Shown here: positions 32,001 to 40,007 of the stretch, one piece after another | Position numbering within the stretch: the stretch's first letter is position 1 | How the letters are laid out: each line of letters begins with the position of its first letter | Source: an uncultured Clostridia bacterium | Lineage (GTDB): Bacteria > Bacillota > Clostridia > Christensenellales > UBA1242 | Assembly (NCBI GenBank): GCA_944381215.1 | Contig: CALWKF010000009.1 | Span: 1-60,952 of the forward strand | Direction: 5' to 3' | Length of the DNA stretch: 60,952 bases | Notes under the pieces: generated by a model | Database searches by the model: none | What the model saw: the letters and a program-made list of their open reading frames with translations, nothing else | Told to the model about the DNA's origin: nothing | Translations under genes and position numbers: made by a program

Positions 32001-32152
32001 TTGCTACTGGTTACACTCAAATGTACAAATCATTTGTAGACCCAGACAACCACTACATTGAGATAAACACAAATGTTCCAACACAAGGTCAATTAATGAT
32101 TGTAACTGAATTCTTCGATGCTGAAACCAGTACAGCAACAGACCAAGCCTAA
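29060..32152 (+). CDS. Large lipoprotein with Ig-like domains
   Basis: 1030 residues after TTTTGGGGAG. The signal peptide ends in the lipobox LVAC (Cys 31), so it would be lipidated by Lgt. Residues 35-115 and 117-195 are two bacterial Ig-like domains of the Big_3 kind (VGRADALDLTNLKVNVIYDD, DWSNISVEFYN). The remaining 830 residues show no motif I recognise; a middle stretch of Asn/Asp/Tyr-rich sequence (about 600-760) has the look of a beta-helix (NNISIVSNGQ, NNVVIRYACIGLY). It closes the transporter operon and may be its extracellular substrate-handling or adhesive partner. Confidence 0.78.
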   Translation: MNKTNSIVKPTIIVAFSAVLLLCVFMLVACGKQIRELQVDLTNVETTYIVGRADALDLTNLKVNVIYDDDSTEVVDTTSSDLTIDTSAVNLNTEGTYTVKLQFKGVNASFDIDVIGMLRIDRSAIPTSVAYGSEPDWSNISVEFYNETTGEYDAVSEGNYVIDTSDYDGQEVGTHTITVTYQDYIVAFTVTVLESNSNPDAPLMAIDGDTYVIFNNLTYTLTSGTNHKLYLGDNSAEATEGFTLTPSSTGATLNISKNGDYVLHYTNNSGIERELNFRSIDYLSTFGAGEDWSIYRNTVSQLGTPDSEFLNPEEQPYLVGTGSPFHFDLSMMSAGANGSNVVASEDLLVYTFYVQSDDTWTEITDTSTLFTLDGQDFTFKNGNDGANLGKVYRVVVAPRYQSDRTPAEFVFTLNDGVNVFTNDELREKFADLNVQTINIHRIIVVTLNKDEQFNSDGSLVNISMTNDRVLDSTEAASEQNLLTTTRDEWLDRDLWVIYNTDGTLLHNYTGIPYVRFSANKDDDNLVINGNYMNIDGAKLPLINPAAIEALGAERRGQSTYLNGVTNPSPSDMYTVNSQVNIFSTGIQSSNYAKNIANAEQAVRDYSGEDLAEDASMESFNLLERNKTTFNNISIVSNGQVPGGDLNNPDNAEIVKQKSGSHSAIKTQNDLVTNNVVIRYACIGLYSSMAAVDMDVNYTYISDTWANGIYYYNGAVLDMSDTYVGASGGTAVWLEDQHYMNGGVFDPYVIYDNSVVIDNYVSGTEPWFVAQNVSTIVAAKLTEIQQAILNLSNNEKDFIIKKENASGEEFGVFNFALVIVNKYSIPDNVSSSTSNDYPKYSARYCFDGQVINRPYNIADSGDPRIQGGSFAGVLDEYVGTEAFLTEATLQGKTVGGALQATIKKMQDASGTITEEEQTAFNNVTGNTPGYEVAKAVYDAVLAKAKGTPVELSEMAQVAFKYINVDISITSPDFEAITDAVTLATGYTQMYKSFVDPDNHYIEINTNVPTQGQLMIVTEFFDAETSTATDQA

Positions 32153-32157
32153 AAATA

Positions 32158-32345
32158 AACAGTTAAAATACAGTATAAAAACAAACGGCCTAAAACACAG
32201 CCCAAGCAAACAGCATAAAACACAATTCTAAAAACGACCGCTTAATACAGCTTAAATACAGTATAAAAACAAACGGCCTAAAACACAGCATAAAAACGAC
32301 AGCTTAAAATACAGCCCAAGCAAACAGCTTAAAACATAAGCTTAA
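32158..32345 (+). repeat. Degenerate tandem repeat in the 3' region, C-rich and G-poor
   Basis: About 190 bp built of variants of CAGTATAAAAACAAACGGCC and AAACACAGCCCAAGCAAACAGC. The coding-strand RNA is rich in A and C, poor in G and U, and without stems, which resembles Rho-utilisation sequence. Confidence 0.65.
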
Positions 32346-32349
32346 AAAA

Positions 32350-32386
32350 CAAAAGGATATACCAATCGGTATATCTTTTTGTTTTA
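32350..32386 (+). terminator. Terminator of the transporter operon
   Basis: GATATACC-AATC-GGTATATC with a run of five T. Beyond it, to 32888, the 750-bp gap contains only dispersed repeats and no gene. Confidence 0.75.
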
Positions 32387-32562
32387 TCTCAAAATCAATA
32401 ATCAATAAAATTACTTGCGGCTGGCGCGGTGCGAAGTCGCACACACGATAAGTAAGTGCGTAACCATATTAACAACAGAATAGTGCGTAGTTGTATTATA
32501 ATAATTACTTGGTCATCCTGAGCCCGCCCCGCTTCATCCTCTTAATAAATACTAAAATCACT

Positions 32563-32608
32563 GTCATCCTGAGCCCGCCCCGCGAAGCCTTCGACGAAGG
32601 ATCTCATT
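32563..32608 (+). repeat. REP-like dispersed repeat
   Basis: TCATCCTGAGCCCGCCCCGC... GACGAAGGATCTCATTCC form. A partial copy (TCATCCTGAGCCCGCCCCGC only) lies just before, at 32514-32533. Confidence 0.75.
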
Positions 32609-32718
32609 CCTGCCACTTTAAGAGGATACGCGACAGGCGCGGTGTACAATCGTTTCGAAATATCACATTTATTTTTGCACTAACTTTTGGCAAACAATCA
32701 CTTTAAGAGGCCACTGGG

Positions 32719-32833
32719 CTGGCGCGATAGCATTCTTTTCTAATTATGATAATCAATCGCGCGCCAGACTTCCCGCAAGCGGGAAGGCATCCTGAGCCCG
32801 CCCCGCGTAAGCTCTTAGACGAAGGATCTCATC
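32719..32833 (+). repeat. Composite GC-rich hairpin element plus REP-like repeat
   Basis: CTGGCGCG...CGCGCCAG arms around GAT-AGCATTCTTTTCTAATTA, then a perfect CTTCCCGC-AA-GCGGGAAG hairpin (32769-32786), then a REP-like unit. The same composite order is found at 41833-41947, and a decayed one near 60548. Confidence 0.75.
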
Positions 32834-32888
32834 CGCTTAAAACTAGGGAATATGCAAATAAAACCACTATTTAAAAAGCAAAGCAAAC

Positions 32889-32915
32889 AAAAAAGAGAGC
32901 AGTGCTCTCTAAAAA
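32889..32915 (-). terminator. Terminator of the ppa-lepB unit
   Basis: GAGAGC-AGT-GCTCTC hairpin with A and T runs, overlapping the lepB stop codon. Confidence 0.7.
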
Positions 32916-33607
32916 AGTAGTCGTACTAAATAGTTTAGTAGGGTGTTCGCTGGTATCACATTTTCAACTGTACCAATGCAGTAACTTAGTGGCATAGGCC
33001 CCAACATTCTGCCGTCTAAACTGTTGGCCCTGTTATCGCCTAGGAAAAAGAAGTAGCCTTCGGGTATCGTGATTGACCCGTCCGCGTTTTGTGGAATCGT
33101 CGTGCGCCCCCAAGCATCCTTCCAGTCGTCCCATGTCGATTGCGTGTTAAAGGCCTCATACAGCCCGTTCCAAATTCGAGTGCTGATGTAGTCCTCTTCA
33201 AGAAGTTTTCCATTCACGTAAATTTCCGCAATTCCGCCATTGCTCCTCATCCGCACCGTGTCCCCAGGCAACGCAATTACGCGCTTAATAATCGACTTTT
33301 CGTTGACTCCGCTGTGTGAGTTTTTCGATTCAGTCATGTCGATTATTACGATGTCGCCGTAGTTTAGATTAGTATCGCGGTTAACAATTGCAATGTCGCC
33401 AGTGTACGAGGGGTTATTGTTTATTCCAGGGAGCATTGACGAGCCGTCGATTAGTTTGATGTAGTGGAAACTCAGCCACCACACGCCCATAGCGAGTATT
33501 ATCATAATCGCAATCGCCGTCAACGTGTTCGCAAGGTCAATATACCGCTTATACCTAGGGAAACAAACTTGCCCCCTCTTTGCCTCCAATTTTTTATTAT
33601 AAAACAA
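32909..33607 (-). CDS. lepB: Signal peptidase I
   Basis: 232 residues. One membrane helix (residues 31-50) precedes the catalytic serine motif DGSSMLPG near residue 75; the lysine motif is SIIKRVIALPGDTV near 126 and the last box is FFLGDNRANSLDGR near 190. It cleaves signal peptides outside the membrane. The start is uncertain: TTG 33607 has only a distant AAAAGG site, and no ATG precedes the helix. It lies 18 bp after ppa and probably shares its promoter. It is the Ser/Lys type, in contrast to the SipW-type enzyme at 36519. Confidence 0.92.
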   Translation of the reverse strand: MFYNKKLEAKRGQVCFPRYKRYIDLANTLTAIAIMIILAMGVWWLSFHYIKLIDGSSMLPGINNNPSYTGDIAIVNRDTNLNYGDIVIIDMTESKNSHSGVNEKSIIKRVIALPGDTVRMRSNGGIAEIYVNGKLLEEDYISTRIWNGLYEAFNTQSTWDDWKDAWGRTTIPQNADGSITIPEGYFFFLGDNRANSLDGRMLGPMPLSYCIGTVENVIPANTLLNYLVRLLF

Positions 33608-33625
33608 TTAACGAACTACCTTTTA

Positions 33626-34159
33626 TTAGTTTCTATCATACTCTGCAGCGTAGTTAATAAGGCTGTCGTCAATAACTTTCAGTGCCGCCTCAATGCCCTC
33701 TACACTCTTAATCTCGGTTACTTTGTTCTCGAGTTCCTTGTAACGCTTGAAGAAGTGCACCATCTCATCAAAAACGTGCTTTGGTAGGTCGTCCATGTTG
33801 CGTACGTTCTTAAAGAAGGGGTCCTTTTTAGCAACGGCGATAATCTTTTCATCCTGCTCGCCGTCGTCGACCATAACGATCATACCGATAGGTCTAGCCT
33901 CTACGAGCACGCCCGAAATAAGTGGCTCGCTCGTGATAACTAATACATCCAGCGGGTCGCCGTCGCCACCCAACGTGCGGGGGATAAACCCGTAGTTTGC
34001 AGGGTAAACCATGCTAGTGTTGAGCATACGGTCAAAGGCGATGAGGCCAGTTTCCTTGTCTAGCTCGTATTTTACTTTGCTACCTTTACCAATTTCAATA
34101 AAAGCGGTAAAGTCGTCGTGCTTTACTCTATTTTTTTCAATGTCATGCCAAATGTTCAT
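33626..34159 (-). CDS. ppa: Inorganic pyrophosphatase, family I
   Basis: 177 residues, normal for the soluble family I enzyme that splits pyrophosphate into phosphate. The metal and substrate residues are seen in [22 protein letters not shown], the signature DGDPLDVLV near residue 64 and the downstream KDPFF region. It starts at ATG 34159 after AAAGGAGAT. It is the first gene of a two-gene unit with lepB. Confidence 0.95.
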   Translation of the reverse strand: MNIWHDIEKNRVKHDDFTAFIEIGKGSKVKYELDKETGLIAFDRMLNTSMVYPANYGFIPRTLGGDGDPLDVLVITSEPLISGVLVEARPIGMIVMVDDGEQDEKIIAVAKKDPFFKNVRNMDDLPKHVFDEMVHFFKRYKELENKVTEIKSVEGIEAALKVIDDSLINYAAEYDRN

Positions 34160-34192
34160 AATTTTTATCTCCTTTGTTTGTGCATATTTAGT

Positions 34193-34221
34193 ATTATATC
34201 ACTTGCATAAATTTTAGGCAA
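34193..34221 (-). promoter_or_regulatory. Promoter of ppa-lepB
   Basis: On the minus strand TTGCCT, 17-bp spacer, TATAAT. Confidence 0.65.
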
Positions 34222-34271
34222 GCAATTTTTTATTTATCTGTCCACTTTTATATACAAAATAAGGCGACATA

Positions 34272-34300
34272 TTGACAAAATGCCACTTTTTTGGTATAAT
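34272..34300 (+). promoter_or_regulatory. Promoter of the 34335 gene
   Basis: TTGACA, 17-bp spacer, TATAAT. The -35 box is itself the first codon (TTG) of the longest reading frame, so the true start must be downstream. Confidence 0.75.
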
Positions 34301-34334
34301 TATATTAGGAAAACAAAAATCTGGGGGAATAGAA

Positions 34335-36089
34335 ATGGAGATATATTATAGGCCTTATAGGCGCAACATTCGCGAGGTCCTGTCAATTCGCGAAAATGCT
34401 CAGCTTTTTAGCCAAAACTTGCTCACACACTTGCGCAACATTAGTACCCACGTCCGCAACACCGCGCCCAAGGCAAAACGCGCCATAATCAACGCACCCA
34501 CAAATGCCTATCATGTGGGCTCAGGCCTCCGCTTTTACACCAAAGTCTTGATAAAATACACCCGTAAGGTCGTAGGTCTCACACCTTTTCTCGATATGTA
34601 CGACGCAGTGCTCGGGTACTATGTGAAAGATTTTGTGAAATTTATGGATGATGTCGTTAAATGGGGCGTCATAAAGACAAACAGCGCGCGTAGAAAATAC
34701 CGCGCCCGCCACTTGACAAATAGTGGTGAAGCCCCCGTGATTGTTAACATCGGCCTAAGTAGCGACTCGCGCGACAATATTACATTCTCGGGCGACTTTA
34801 AACGCGTCATTTCGCGCAATCAAAAAAAGGGCGGGGTAGTCATTATCAACTCCGCTGGCACATATTATGGTAGCGCAGATTACGCCGAAAAAATCAAGGG
34901 CAGGGTCGCTCTATCCAGCAATAACGGCGCCCTAGTTACCGCAATGACCCCTAGCGGACACCAAATCGTGCTCCAAGACAAAAAAATCCCCAGCGACACC
35001 GTAAAGGCCCTTTATACCTACCTAAACCAGCCCACAAACCGCGAACTTATGAAAGACTACTACATGGTAGTCGAGGGCGACGTCGACAACGGCGTTACGG
35101 CAGTCGATTTTGCAGGGGGCAAGGTCCGCCTCAGCAACTCAAAGCATGTTAGTACCAGCGAGGCCGAGGTTTTGGCTTCGCTAAACAACGCGTACGGAGT
35201 CCGCTTTGTCGCAAAGGCAAGTTACGACCTGAATCGTGGCGAGGGCAAAAGGGGTGGCGCGCCGAACGTAAAACTTGACAAGGGCGCACAGGCAAACGCA
35301 AGGCTCGCTAGCACTGGTGCCTCGATTTTGGCAAGCCTCCCAGAACCCCTGTTTTCACAGTTGTCAAAAAACGTCGACGTGCAATTCGGCAGAAACGGTA
35401 GCGTCGACCTAGTCCCAAAAGATTGTAGCAAGCTCCGCGCCGCCGAGCTGATTGCCGACTACTACGGGCTCGACCGCGGGCAAATTCTAAATATCGCCAC
35501 ATCCGTAAACGATGTCTGCGCTCCCGTGTCGCTAAACGCAATCGCCGACAGCCTCAAAAAAGGTGTCGACCCCAAGAATGTGGCAAACGATTGTATTAAA
35601 ATTGACGATTACTTGATTGAAAACAGCGACCGTTTGTGCATCCCCGAGGGCTTTATCAAGAACTATAACCTCAAAAACCTTACCACCAAGTTCGACCACG
35701 ACCTAGTTGACGCCAATCGCCGTCGCCACGAGGAAATTCTCACCCGCGAGTTCGACGCATACGTCAATGAGGAGAGGGAAAAGTTAAGCCAAATCGTCGA
35801 GGCCAGCAGGCAGGAACTCGACGCAATCGACCTCAGCACCGAAGAAAACAAGGAAAAGCACCAGGCAATCAAGAAAAAGGTCGAGTTCGCTATCAATACC
35901 TTTAACACAAATGTTGCAAACAAGCGCGCCGAGCTCGATGCCCGCCCAATCGAAAACGAAATTCGTAGGTCCAAATACATGGGGGATAACTTCTTCGACC
36001 TCGCTCGCAAGATAAACGGCTTGTCTAAAAACACAAACTACCAAAACACTCCGCCCACACCCACACCAACACCGAGCCTCTCTGCCTAA
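34335..36089 (+). CDS. Large unknown protein with C-terminal coiled coil
   Basis: Not recognised. 584 residues from ATG 34335 (CTGGGGGAATAGA upstream). Residues 1-130 are basic with amphipathic segments but no clear membrane span. Residues 130-280 look like a mixed alpha/beta domain (VIVNIGLSSDSRDNITFSGD, KGGVVIINSAGTYYG). Residues 280-410 contain KLRAAELIADYYGLDRGQIL. From 440 to 560 the sequence is charged and heptad-like (EEREKLSQIVEASRQELDAI), then a PTPTPTP tail. GC content is higher than in the surroundings. It is a single gene with its own promoter, upstream of the SipW locus. Confidence 0.8.
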   Translation: MEIYYRPYRRNIREVLSIRENAQLFSQNLLTHLRNISTHVRNTAPKAKRAIINAPTNAYHVGSGLRFYTKVLIKYTRKVVGLTPFLDMYDAVLGYYVKDFVKFMDDVVKWGVIKTNSARRKYRARHLTNSGEAPVIVNIGLSSDSRDNITFSGDFKRVISRNQKKGGVVIINSAGTYYGSADYAEKIKGRVALSSNNGALVTAMTPSGHQIVLQDKKIPSDTVKALYTYLNQPTNRELMKDYYMVVEGDVDNGVTAVDFAGGKVRLSNSKHVSTSEAEVLASLNNAYGVRFVAKASYDLNRGEGKRGGAPNVKLDKGAQANARLASTGASILASLPEPLFSQLSKNVDVQFGRNGSVDLVPKDCSKLRAAELIADYYGLDRGQILNIATSVNDVCAPVSLNAIADSLKKGVDPKNVANDCIKIDDYLIENSDRLCIPEGFIKNYNLKNLTTKFDHDLVDANRRRHEEILTREFDAYVNEEREKLSQIVEASRQELDAIDLSTEENKEKHQAIKKKVEFAINTFNTNVANKRAELDARPIENEIRRSKYMGDNFFDLARKINGLSKNTNYQNTPPTPTPTPSLSA

Positions 36090-36355
36090 TTCCCAACACT
36101 ATCACCGCCAATCAGTTTAAACATACCCGCACATTGCAACAATCAAAAGCAGGAAGAACCAAAAGCAATACAATAAAAATAAAAAGCGGAATACCCAAAA
36201 ATCAAAAGCAGTATGATTAAAACCAAAATAGGGAAGAACTAAAAACGGAAATAATCAGAGCAGAAATAATTGAAAAGCGGTCGAGTGAAAAAGTAAAAGT
36301 ATTAGAGTTTAGAATACTAAAAAACAAAACCCACTTTATAAATATAATATTATAT
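36090..36355 (+). other. A-rich, T-poor non-coding stretch with loose repeats
   Basis: No gene seen. The + strand is purine-rich, with repeated variants of AATCAAAAGCAG and AAAAAGCGGAATA. It may be a long 3' untranslated region of the upstream gene, like 32158-32345. Confidence 0.4.
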
Positions 36356-36359
36356 AGGA

Positions 36360-36390
36360 ATAGGCCCCGAGGGGCTTATTTTTTTGTCAT
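36360..36390 (+). terminator. Terminator before the SipW locus
   Basis: AGGCCCC-GA-GGGGCTTA hairpin followed by seven T. Confidence 0.7.
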
Positions 36391-36457
36391 TTTTTGTTTT
36401 TTTGTGTACTTTGTCAATTTTTGCATACACTTATATCGTAAAATGTGCCAAAAACAT

Positions 36458-36486
36458 TTGAGTTTTTTGTTGCCTTTTGTTAAAAT
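36458..36486 (+). promoter_or_regulatory. Promoter of the SipW-type peptidase gene
   Basis: TTGAGT, 17-bp spacer, TAAAAT. Confidence 0.5.
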
Positions 36487-36518
36487 TAGTCGTATAGATA
36501 TAAAAAATGGAGAAAAAT

Positions 36519-37514
36519 ATGGAGAAAAACGAACAGAAAGGAGAAGAGGCTCTCACCGCTAGACAAATCGAGCACAACACCCGCGCTGAAATCATCAACC
36601 AAGAACAGCCCGTCTACGACGACGTCGATATTGTCTACAACCCTAACGCCCCGCGCTCTACACTGAACCCCGAAATAATGGAACAGTACGACCAGGCCAA
36701 GGAACCCAGCCGTGAGCAAATCAAACTCCGTGAGTACAAGCAACGCCAAATGGAAGAATTTACCAATAACTACTCCATTAGCCAGGTAATTCCTTCGGGC
36801 TGGACCACGTTCTTTAACGTCGTGAATACAATTTTCTTGACCTTGGCACTCGTCATCGCCTTTTTCGTGGCTTTCGGCCTGCTGTTTGGACTGCGCATCG
36901 GCCTAGTGCCCACAAATAGTATGGAGCCCACCATTCCCGTGGGGAGCATGGTAATTCTGCGCCCAGTCGACGGCCTCGAGAGTATCCACCTAGACGATAT
37001 CATCAGTTACCAAAAGGACGGCGTGTCATACATCCACCGCGTTGTCGACATTTCGCCAGCATCTAGCGACAGCGAGGCTCTAATCGTCGTAAAAGGCGAC
37101 AACCCAGACGTCACTGGCACCGACTACGTGCCACTGCGCATGGTCGAGGGTAAAATGGTGCTAAGTATCCCAGTATTAGGTACCGTATTCCTCTTTATTA
37201 AGGAAAATATCATCCTAACCGTCGCCGTAATACTTACAATTATTATCGCAATGCTCCTAATACGCAGTATCGTCGAGCGCAAGCACGCAAAGGCAGAAAT
37301 CGAGCGATTCCTAACCTTAAAGGCCGAGTACGAGCAAGAAGCCGAGCGCAAATTCATGGAGCAAAAGCGTAAAGAGGATGAGCAGGTGTTCAAGGAAATT
37401 ATGCGCACCCAGTATGGTACGGAAGATTCGCAAGGTGCCGTAGACGATAAGTCTATTCCAAACAACTACAATAACTCTAATAATTCCGCGGGAAATGGCG
37501 GGACCAGGGCGTAA
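36519..37514 (+). CDS. sipW: SipW-type (ER-type) signal peptidase I
   Basis: 331 residues. ATG 36519 has TGGAG upstream, which is better than the in-frame ATG 36507. Residues 1-90 are a long hydrophilic N-terminal extension, then a membrane helix (about 98-122), the catalytic serine in TNSMEPTIPVGSM, and YIHRVV with histidine in the place of the usual lysine, the mark of SipW/Sec11-type enzymes; VKGDNPDVTG follows. A second helix lies at about 220-242 and a charged coiled-coil tail ends the protein. In Bacillus SipW matures TasA and TapA of biofilm fibres. The five genes after it carry SipW-type signal peptides and are probable substrates. Confidence 0.88.
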   Translation: MEKNEQKGEEALTARQIEHNTRAEIINQEQPVYDDVDIVYNPNAPRSTLNPEIMEQYDQAKEPSREQIKLREYKQRQMEEFTNNYSISQVIPSGWTTFFNVVNTIFLTLALVIAFFVAFGLLFGLRIGLVPTNSMEPTIPVGSMVILRPVDGLESIHLDDIISYQKDGVSYIHRVVDISPASSDSEALIVVKGDNPDVTGTDYVPLRMVEGKMVLSIPVLGTVFLFIKENIILTVAVILTIIIAMLLIRSIVERKHAKAEIERFLTLKAEYEQEAERKFMEQKRKEDEQVFKEIMRTQYGTEDSQGAVDDKSIPNNYNNSNNSAGNGGTRA

Positions 37515-37518
37515 AATA

Positions 37519-37548
37519 TCAAAAAGTCCAATTTGGGCTTTTTTGGTA
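37519..37548 (+). terminator. Terminator after sipW
   Basis: AAAAAGTCC/GGGCTTTTTT stem with a 5-nt loop. The following genes must then use their own promoters or read-through. Confidence 0.6.
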
Positions 37549-37678
37549 TATTAACAAAATAAAATCACAAAATAATAAAAAAAATACCAAAATTTCTTAA
37601 AAAACGATAAAATCATTTTACTTTTATGGTGAAATAATGTAAACTTTTCATAAATGATGAAAAAAGGGGAGGGGCAAA

Positions 37679-39130
37679 GTGAATAATAGCAAGACTTTGA
37701 AATTCAAGATTGCTACCACTGTTATTTTTGCGATTTTTGTCGCAGTTTGCTTGACTGCTGGTATAGTGTACGCAGCCTTTGCTGTTCCCACGACTTCCAC
37801 AGTTACAGGCGTCCCAACAGCCCGCCTATATAGCGAATTATGGGGAGGGGAGAGTGATAATTCTCCACTGACTTCAATTACAGCAGGCAAAACAGTCTAC
37901 GTTTCCACCACTGGTAATGGTGGCAAAAATGTAACCAGCCCGTATTGCGTAATGCGTGTTGCCATTTCGCCCACTATTCCAACAACCAGCTCGCCCGCAG
38001 ATATCGATGACCTCTTTACATTTAACGATGCCAATGCATGGACATTGCAGGACAATGGCTGGTATTATTACAATAGTTTGGTAGGGAACGGCAGTACTAA
38101 CCGAATCTTCGTCGGCACGGCTACGGTCGCTTGCCATATGGTAGTCGAGCTCATGCAGTTTGCGAGTCAAAGTGACGGCTTTGCAGAACTTTGGTCCCCG
38201 CTCGCTGGTAGAAATGCCGACACAAACATCTCAAACTCTACCACCACCAATGGAGTGACTATTAATAGTTCAAACTGGATGGGTGACGGTCGTTTCGTTC
38301 CATTTAACGCAAACAATGTGCAGTTTACAACCCATAACGTCGGCAATACTGTAAACATCGACGAAGTGCTCGTGTCCAATGTGATTACCAGCACGATTGG
38401 CGAGGGTACCAGCACCCAAACATCAATTAGGTCGCTAAACACCACCGCTGGCACCGATTATATGAAAATTTATAACAATAGTCTTGTTCCAGTAGCCTTT
38501 TTAATGCAGGTTACTCCTTACATAATTTCAGTTACCCAGTCGGGCGACGATTACCAAAGCAACTTAACTTCACAAAGTATCTCAATTAGCGCACTTTCAT
38601 TCAACTTTGGGAGCGACACCTCGAACTTAACATTCGGTACTTATCAAAACGGTAGTTTGTACATGATTTCAAACCAAATCGTACAGCCTGGCGAGTTTAT
38701 AAACACCTTGCCCGACTCAGTTACATTCACTCCCGCCACCGCAATTAATGGCTCCACATCCACAATGTACGCACTCTATATGCGTATTACTATAAACCTA
38801 ATCGACATCGACACCTTGGAGTATAGTATGAATATGTTTGGTAGCAACCCCGATGCCGTGGACGACTATGGCTTTACAGGTTACTACCCAATTTGGACTG
38901 CAAACATATCCCTTGCCACCAGTCTAAAAAGTAAATACTACACTTGGCTGGATAGACTCGAGACCAGCTTGCCTAGTAGCCTAACAATGCCGAGTTATGA
39001 CAAACTCGTCGACGAGGGCGATATCCAAAACTTTTCACTCGACAGCATAGCTGTACCGCCCGCTGAGGACAGCCCCGATAATGACGGGGGTAGTGCTGGC
39101 ACTGCAGATATTTCACTAAATACATTTTAA
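37679..39130 (+). CDS. TasA/camelysin-like protein with SipW-type signal peptide
   Basis: 483 residues from GTG 37679 (AAAAGGGGAGGGGC upstream). The signal helix (11-32) ends in IVYAAFAVPTTSTVTG, the A-x-A site followed by aromatic and Thr residues typical of SipW substrates. The rest is rich in Asn, Ser and Thr with a beta pattern and no catalytic motif. It is larger than the other putative substrates here, so it may be a cap, anchor or adhesin of the fibre. It lies 165 bp after sipW and 18 bp before another substrate. Confidence 0.72.
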   Translation: MNNSKTLKFKIATTVIFAIFVAVCLTAGIVYAAFAVPTTSTVTGVPTARLYSELWGGESDNSPLTSITAGKTVYVSTTGNGGKNVTSPYCVMRVAISPTIPTTSSPADIDDLFTFNDANAWTLQDNGWYYYNSLVGNGSTNRIFVGTATVACHMVVELMQFASQSDGFAELWSPLAGRNADTNISNSTTTNGVTINSSNWMGDGRFVPFNANNVQFTTHNVGNTVNIDEVLVSNVITSTIGEGTSTQTSIRSLNTTAGTDYMKIYNNSLVPVAFLMQVTPYIISVTQSGDDYQSNLTSQSISISALSFNFGSDTSNLTFGTYQNGSLYMISNQIVQPGEFINTLPDSVTFTPATAINGSTSTMYALYMRITINLIDIDTLEYSMNMFGSNPDAVDDYGFTGYYPIWTANISLATSLKSKYYTWLDRLETSLPSSLTMPSYDKLVDEGDIQNFSLDSIAVPPAEDSPDNDGGSAGTADISLNTF

Positions 39131-39148
39131 TTAAAAGGAGGGTAGCAA

Positions 39149-39688
39149 ATGGCGAAATTTGAAAAATTAAAAACCTATAATATACTCGTGTTTGCCTTGG
39201 TCCCGCTCTTGATTATTGCCTTGGTCGCCACTGTTACTCTCGCCGCAATGACCGACAGGGCGGAAGGAAACAATGTAATCGAAATCGCAGGCGCGGGCAC
39301 TTTGACGACCACGTTCGTGGCTGGGGGCCTGTACCCAGGGAGCACCTGCAATGTAACCATGAAGTTTGAATACAACGACACTAATATGCCAGCAGGCAGT
39401 TCCGTGGTCCTCGATGCCGACACTTTTCAAGTGACTAATATTAGGTACTCCACAAATGACGGCACCAGTTACACCCCCGTAAATTCGGGGAGCTTGGCTA
39501 CATACTTAACTTGCGTGCTCGCTAGCGATGTAACAGTGCAAAACGGCTCCTCAGCAAACGGCGTGGCCCAAATTACTGTGGGCCCTGGAACAGGTGAATT
39601 CATTGCCGTCAGCCCAGCCGACCGCCTCACATACTCCGTGACCCATGTCCAAATAGAATTTTCAATAAACGTAATATACGGCTCCTAA
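39149..39688 (+). CDS. Small SipW-type secreted protein
   Basis: 179 residues after AAAAGGAGGGTAGCAA. The helix at 11-32 ends TVTLAAMTDRAEGNN, a SipW-like site. The mature part is a beta-rich domain of about 145 residues (GTLTTTFVAGGLYPGSTCNVTMKFEYN begins it). Family and partner are not certain, but position in the locus and signal type suggest a TasA-like fibre or accessory subunit. Confidence 0.7.
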   Translation: MAKFEKLKTYNILVFALVPLLIIALVATVTLAAMTDRAEGNNVIEIAGAGTLTTTFVAGGLYPGSTCNVTMKFEYNDTNMPAGSSVVLDADTFQVTNIRYSTNDGTSYTPVNSGSLATYLTCVLASDVTVQNGSSANGVAQITVGPGTGEFIAVSPADRLTYSVTHVQIEFSINVIYGS

Positions 39689-39744
39689 TGAATAATTCGT
39701 AACAAAATGCACAAACTAGCATCGACCGAAAAGCCAAACTAAAT

Positions 39745-39990
39745 AATATTCGAGCGAAACCTCGTTAAACTAGGGGCTTCGGCCCAAATGCTCTGCTAAG
39801 CATTTAGCGGGGCTCCAAATGGGTAACCATTTGGCCGAGTGCGCGCGCGACCCAAAGTAAAATGTATAAGAGAAATCTTATAGGTGGTTCTTTTTACCAA
39901 AGGTTAAACGCAATCTCAAAAATTATCTATCGAATAAACAAGTGTGGTGTTGACGCCTTTAATTTGTAACACACCGCCGTACGGCAGTTA
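39745..39990 (+). ncRNA. Possible structured leader RNA upstream of a SipW-substrate gene
   Basis: A row of stable stems: CGAG-CGAAAC-CTCG (39751-39764), GGGC-TTCG-GCCC (39774-39785, a C(UUCG)G tetraloop), AAATGCT-CTGCTA-AGCATTT (39786-39805), CCAAATGG-GTAA-CCATTTGG (39815-39834, GNRA loop), TATAAGA-GAAA-TCTTATA (39865-39882, GNRA loop) and a GCCGTACGGC palindrome (39976-39985). No reading frame spans it. It is GC-richer than its flanks. It ends about 80 bp before the start at 40064. I do not recognise it as a known riboswitch, tmRNA, RNase P or intron. Confidence 0.6.
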
Positions 39991-40007
39991 ACAAAAGGGC
40001 ATCACTA

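Noticed and set aside
32491-32706. Reading frame of 71 codons after the transporter operon
   Set aside because: It lies fully in REP-like repeats and has no ribosome site.
39745-39990. tmRNA, RNase P RNA, group I or II intron, or c-di-GMP riboswitch as the identity of the structured region
   Set aside because: None of the conserved core sequences that I know for these classes was seen.
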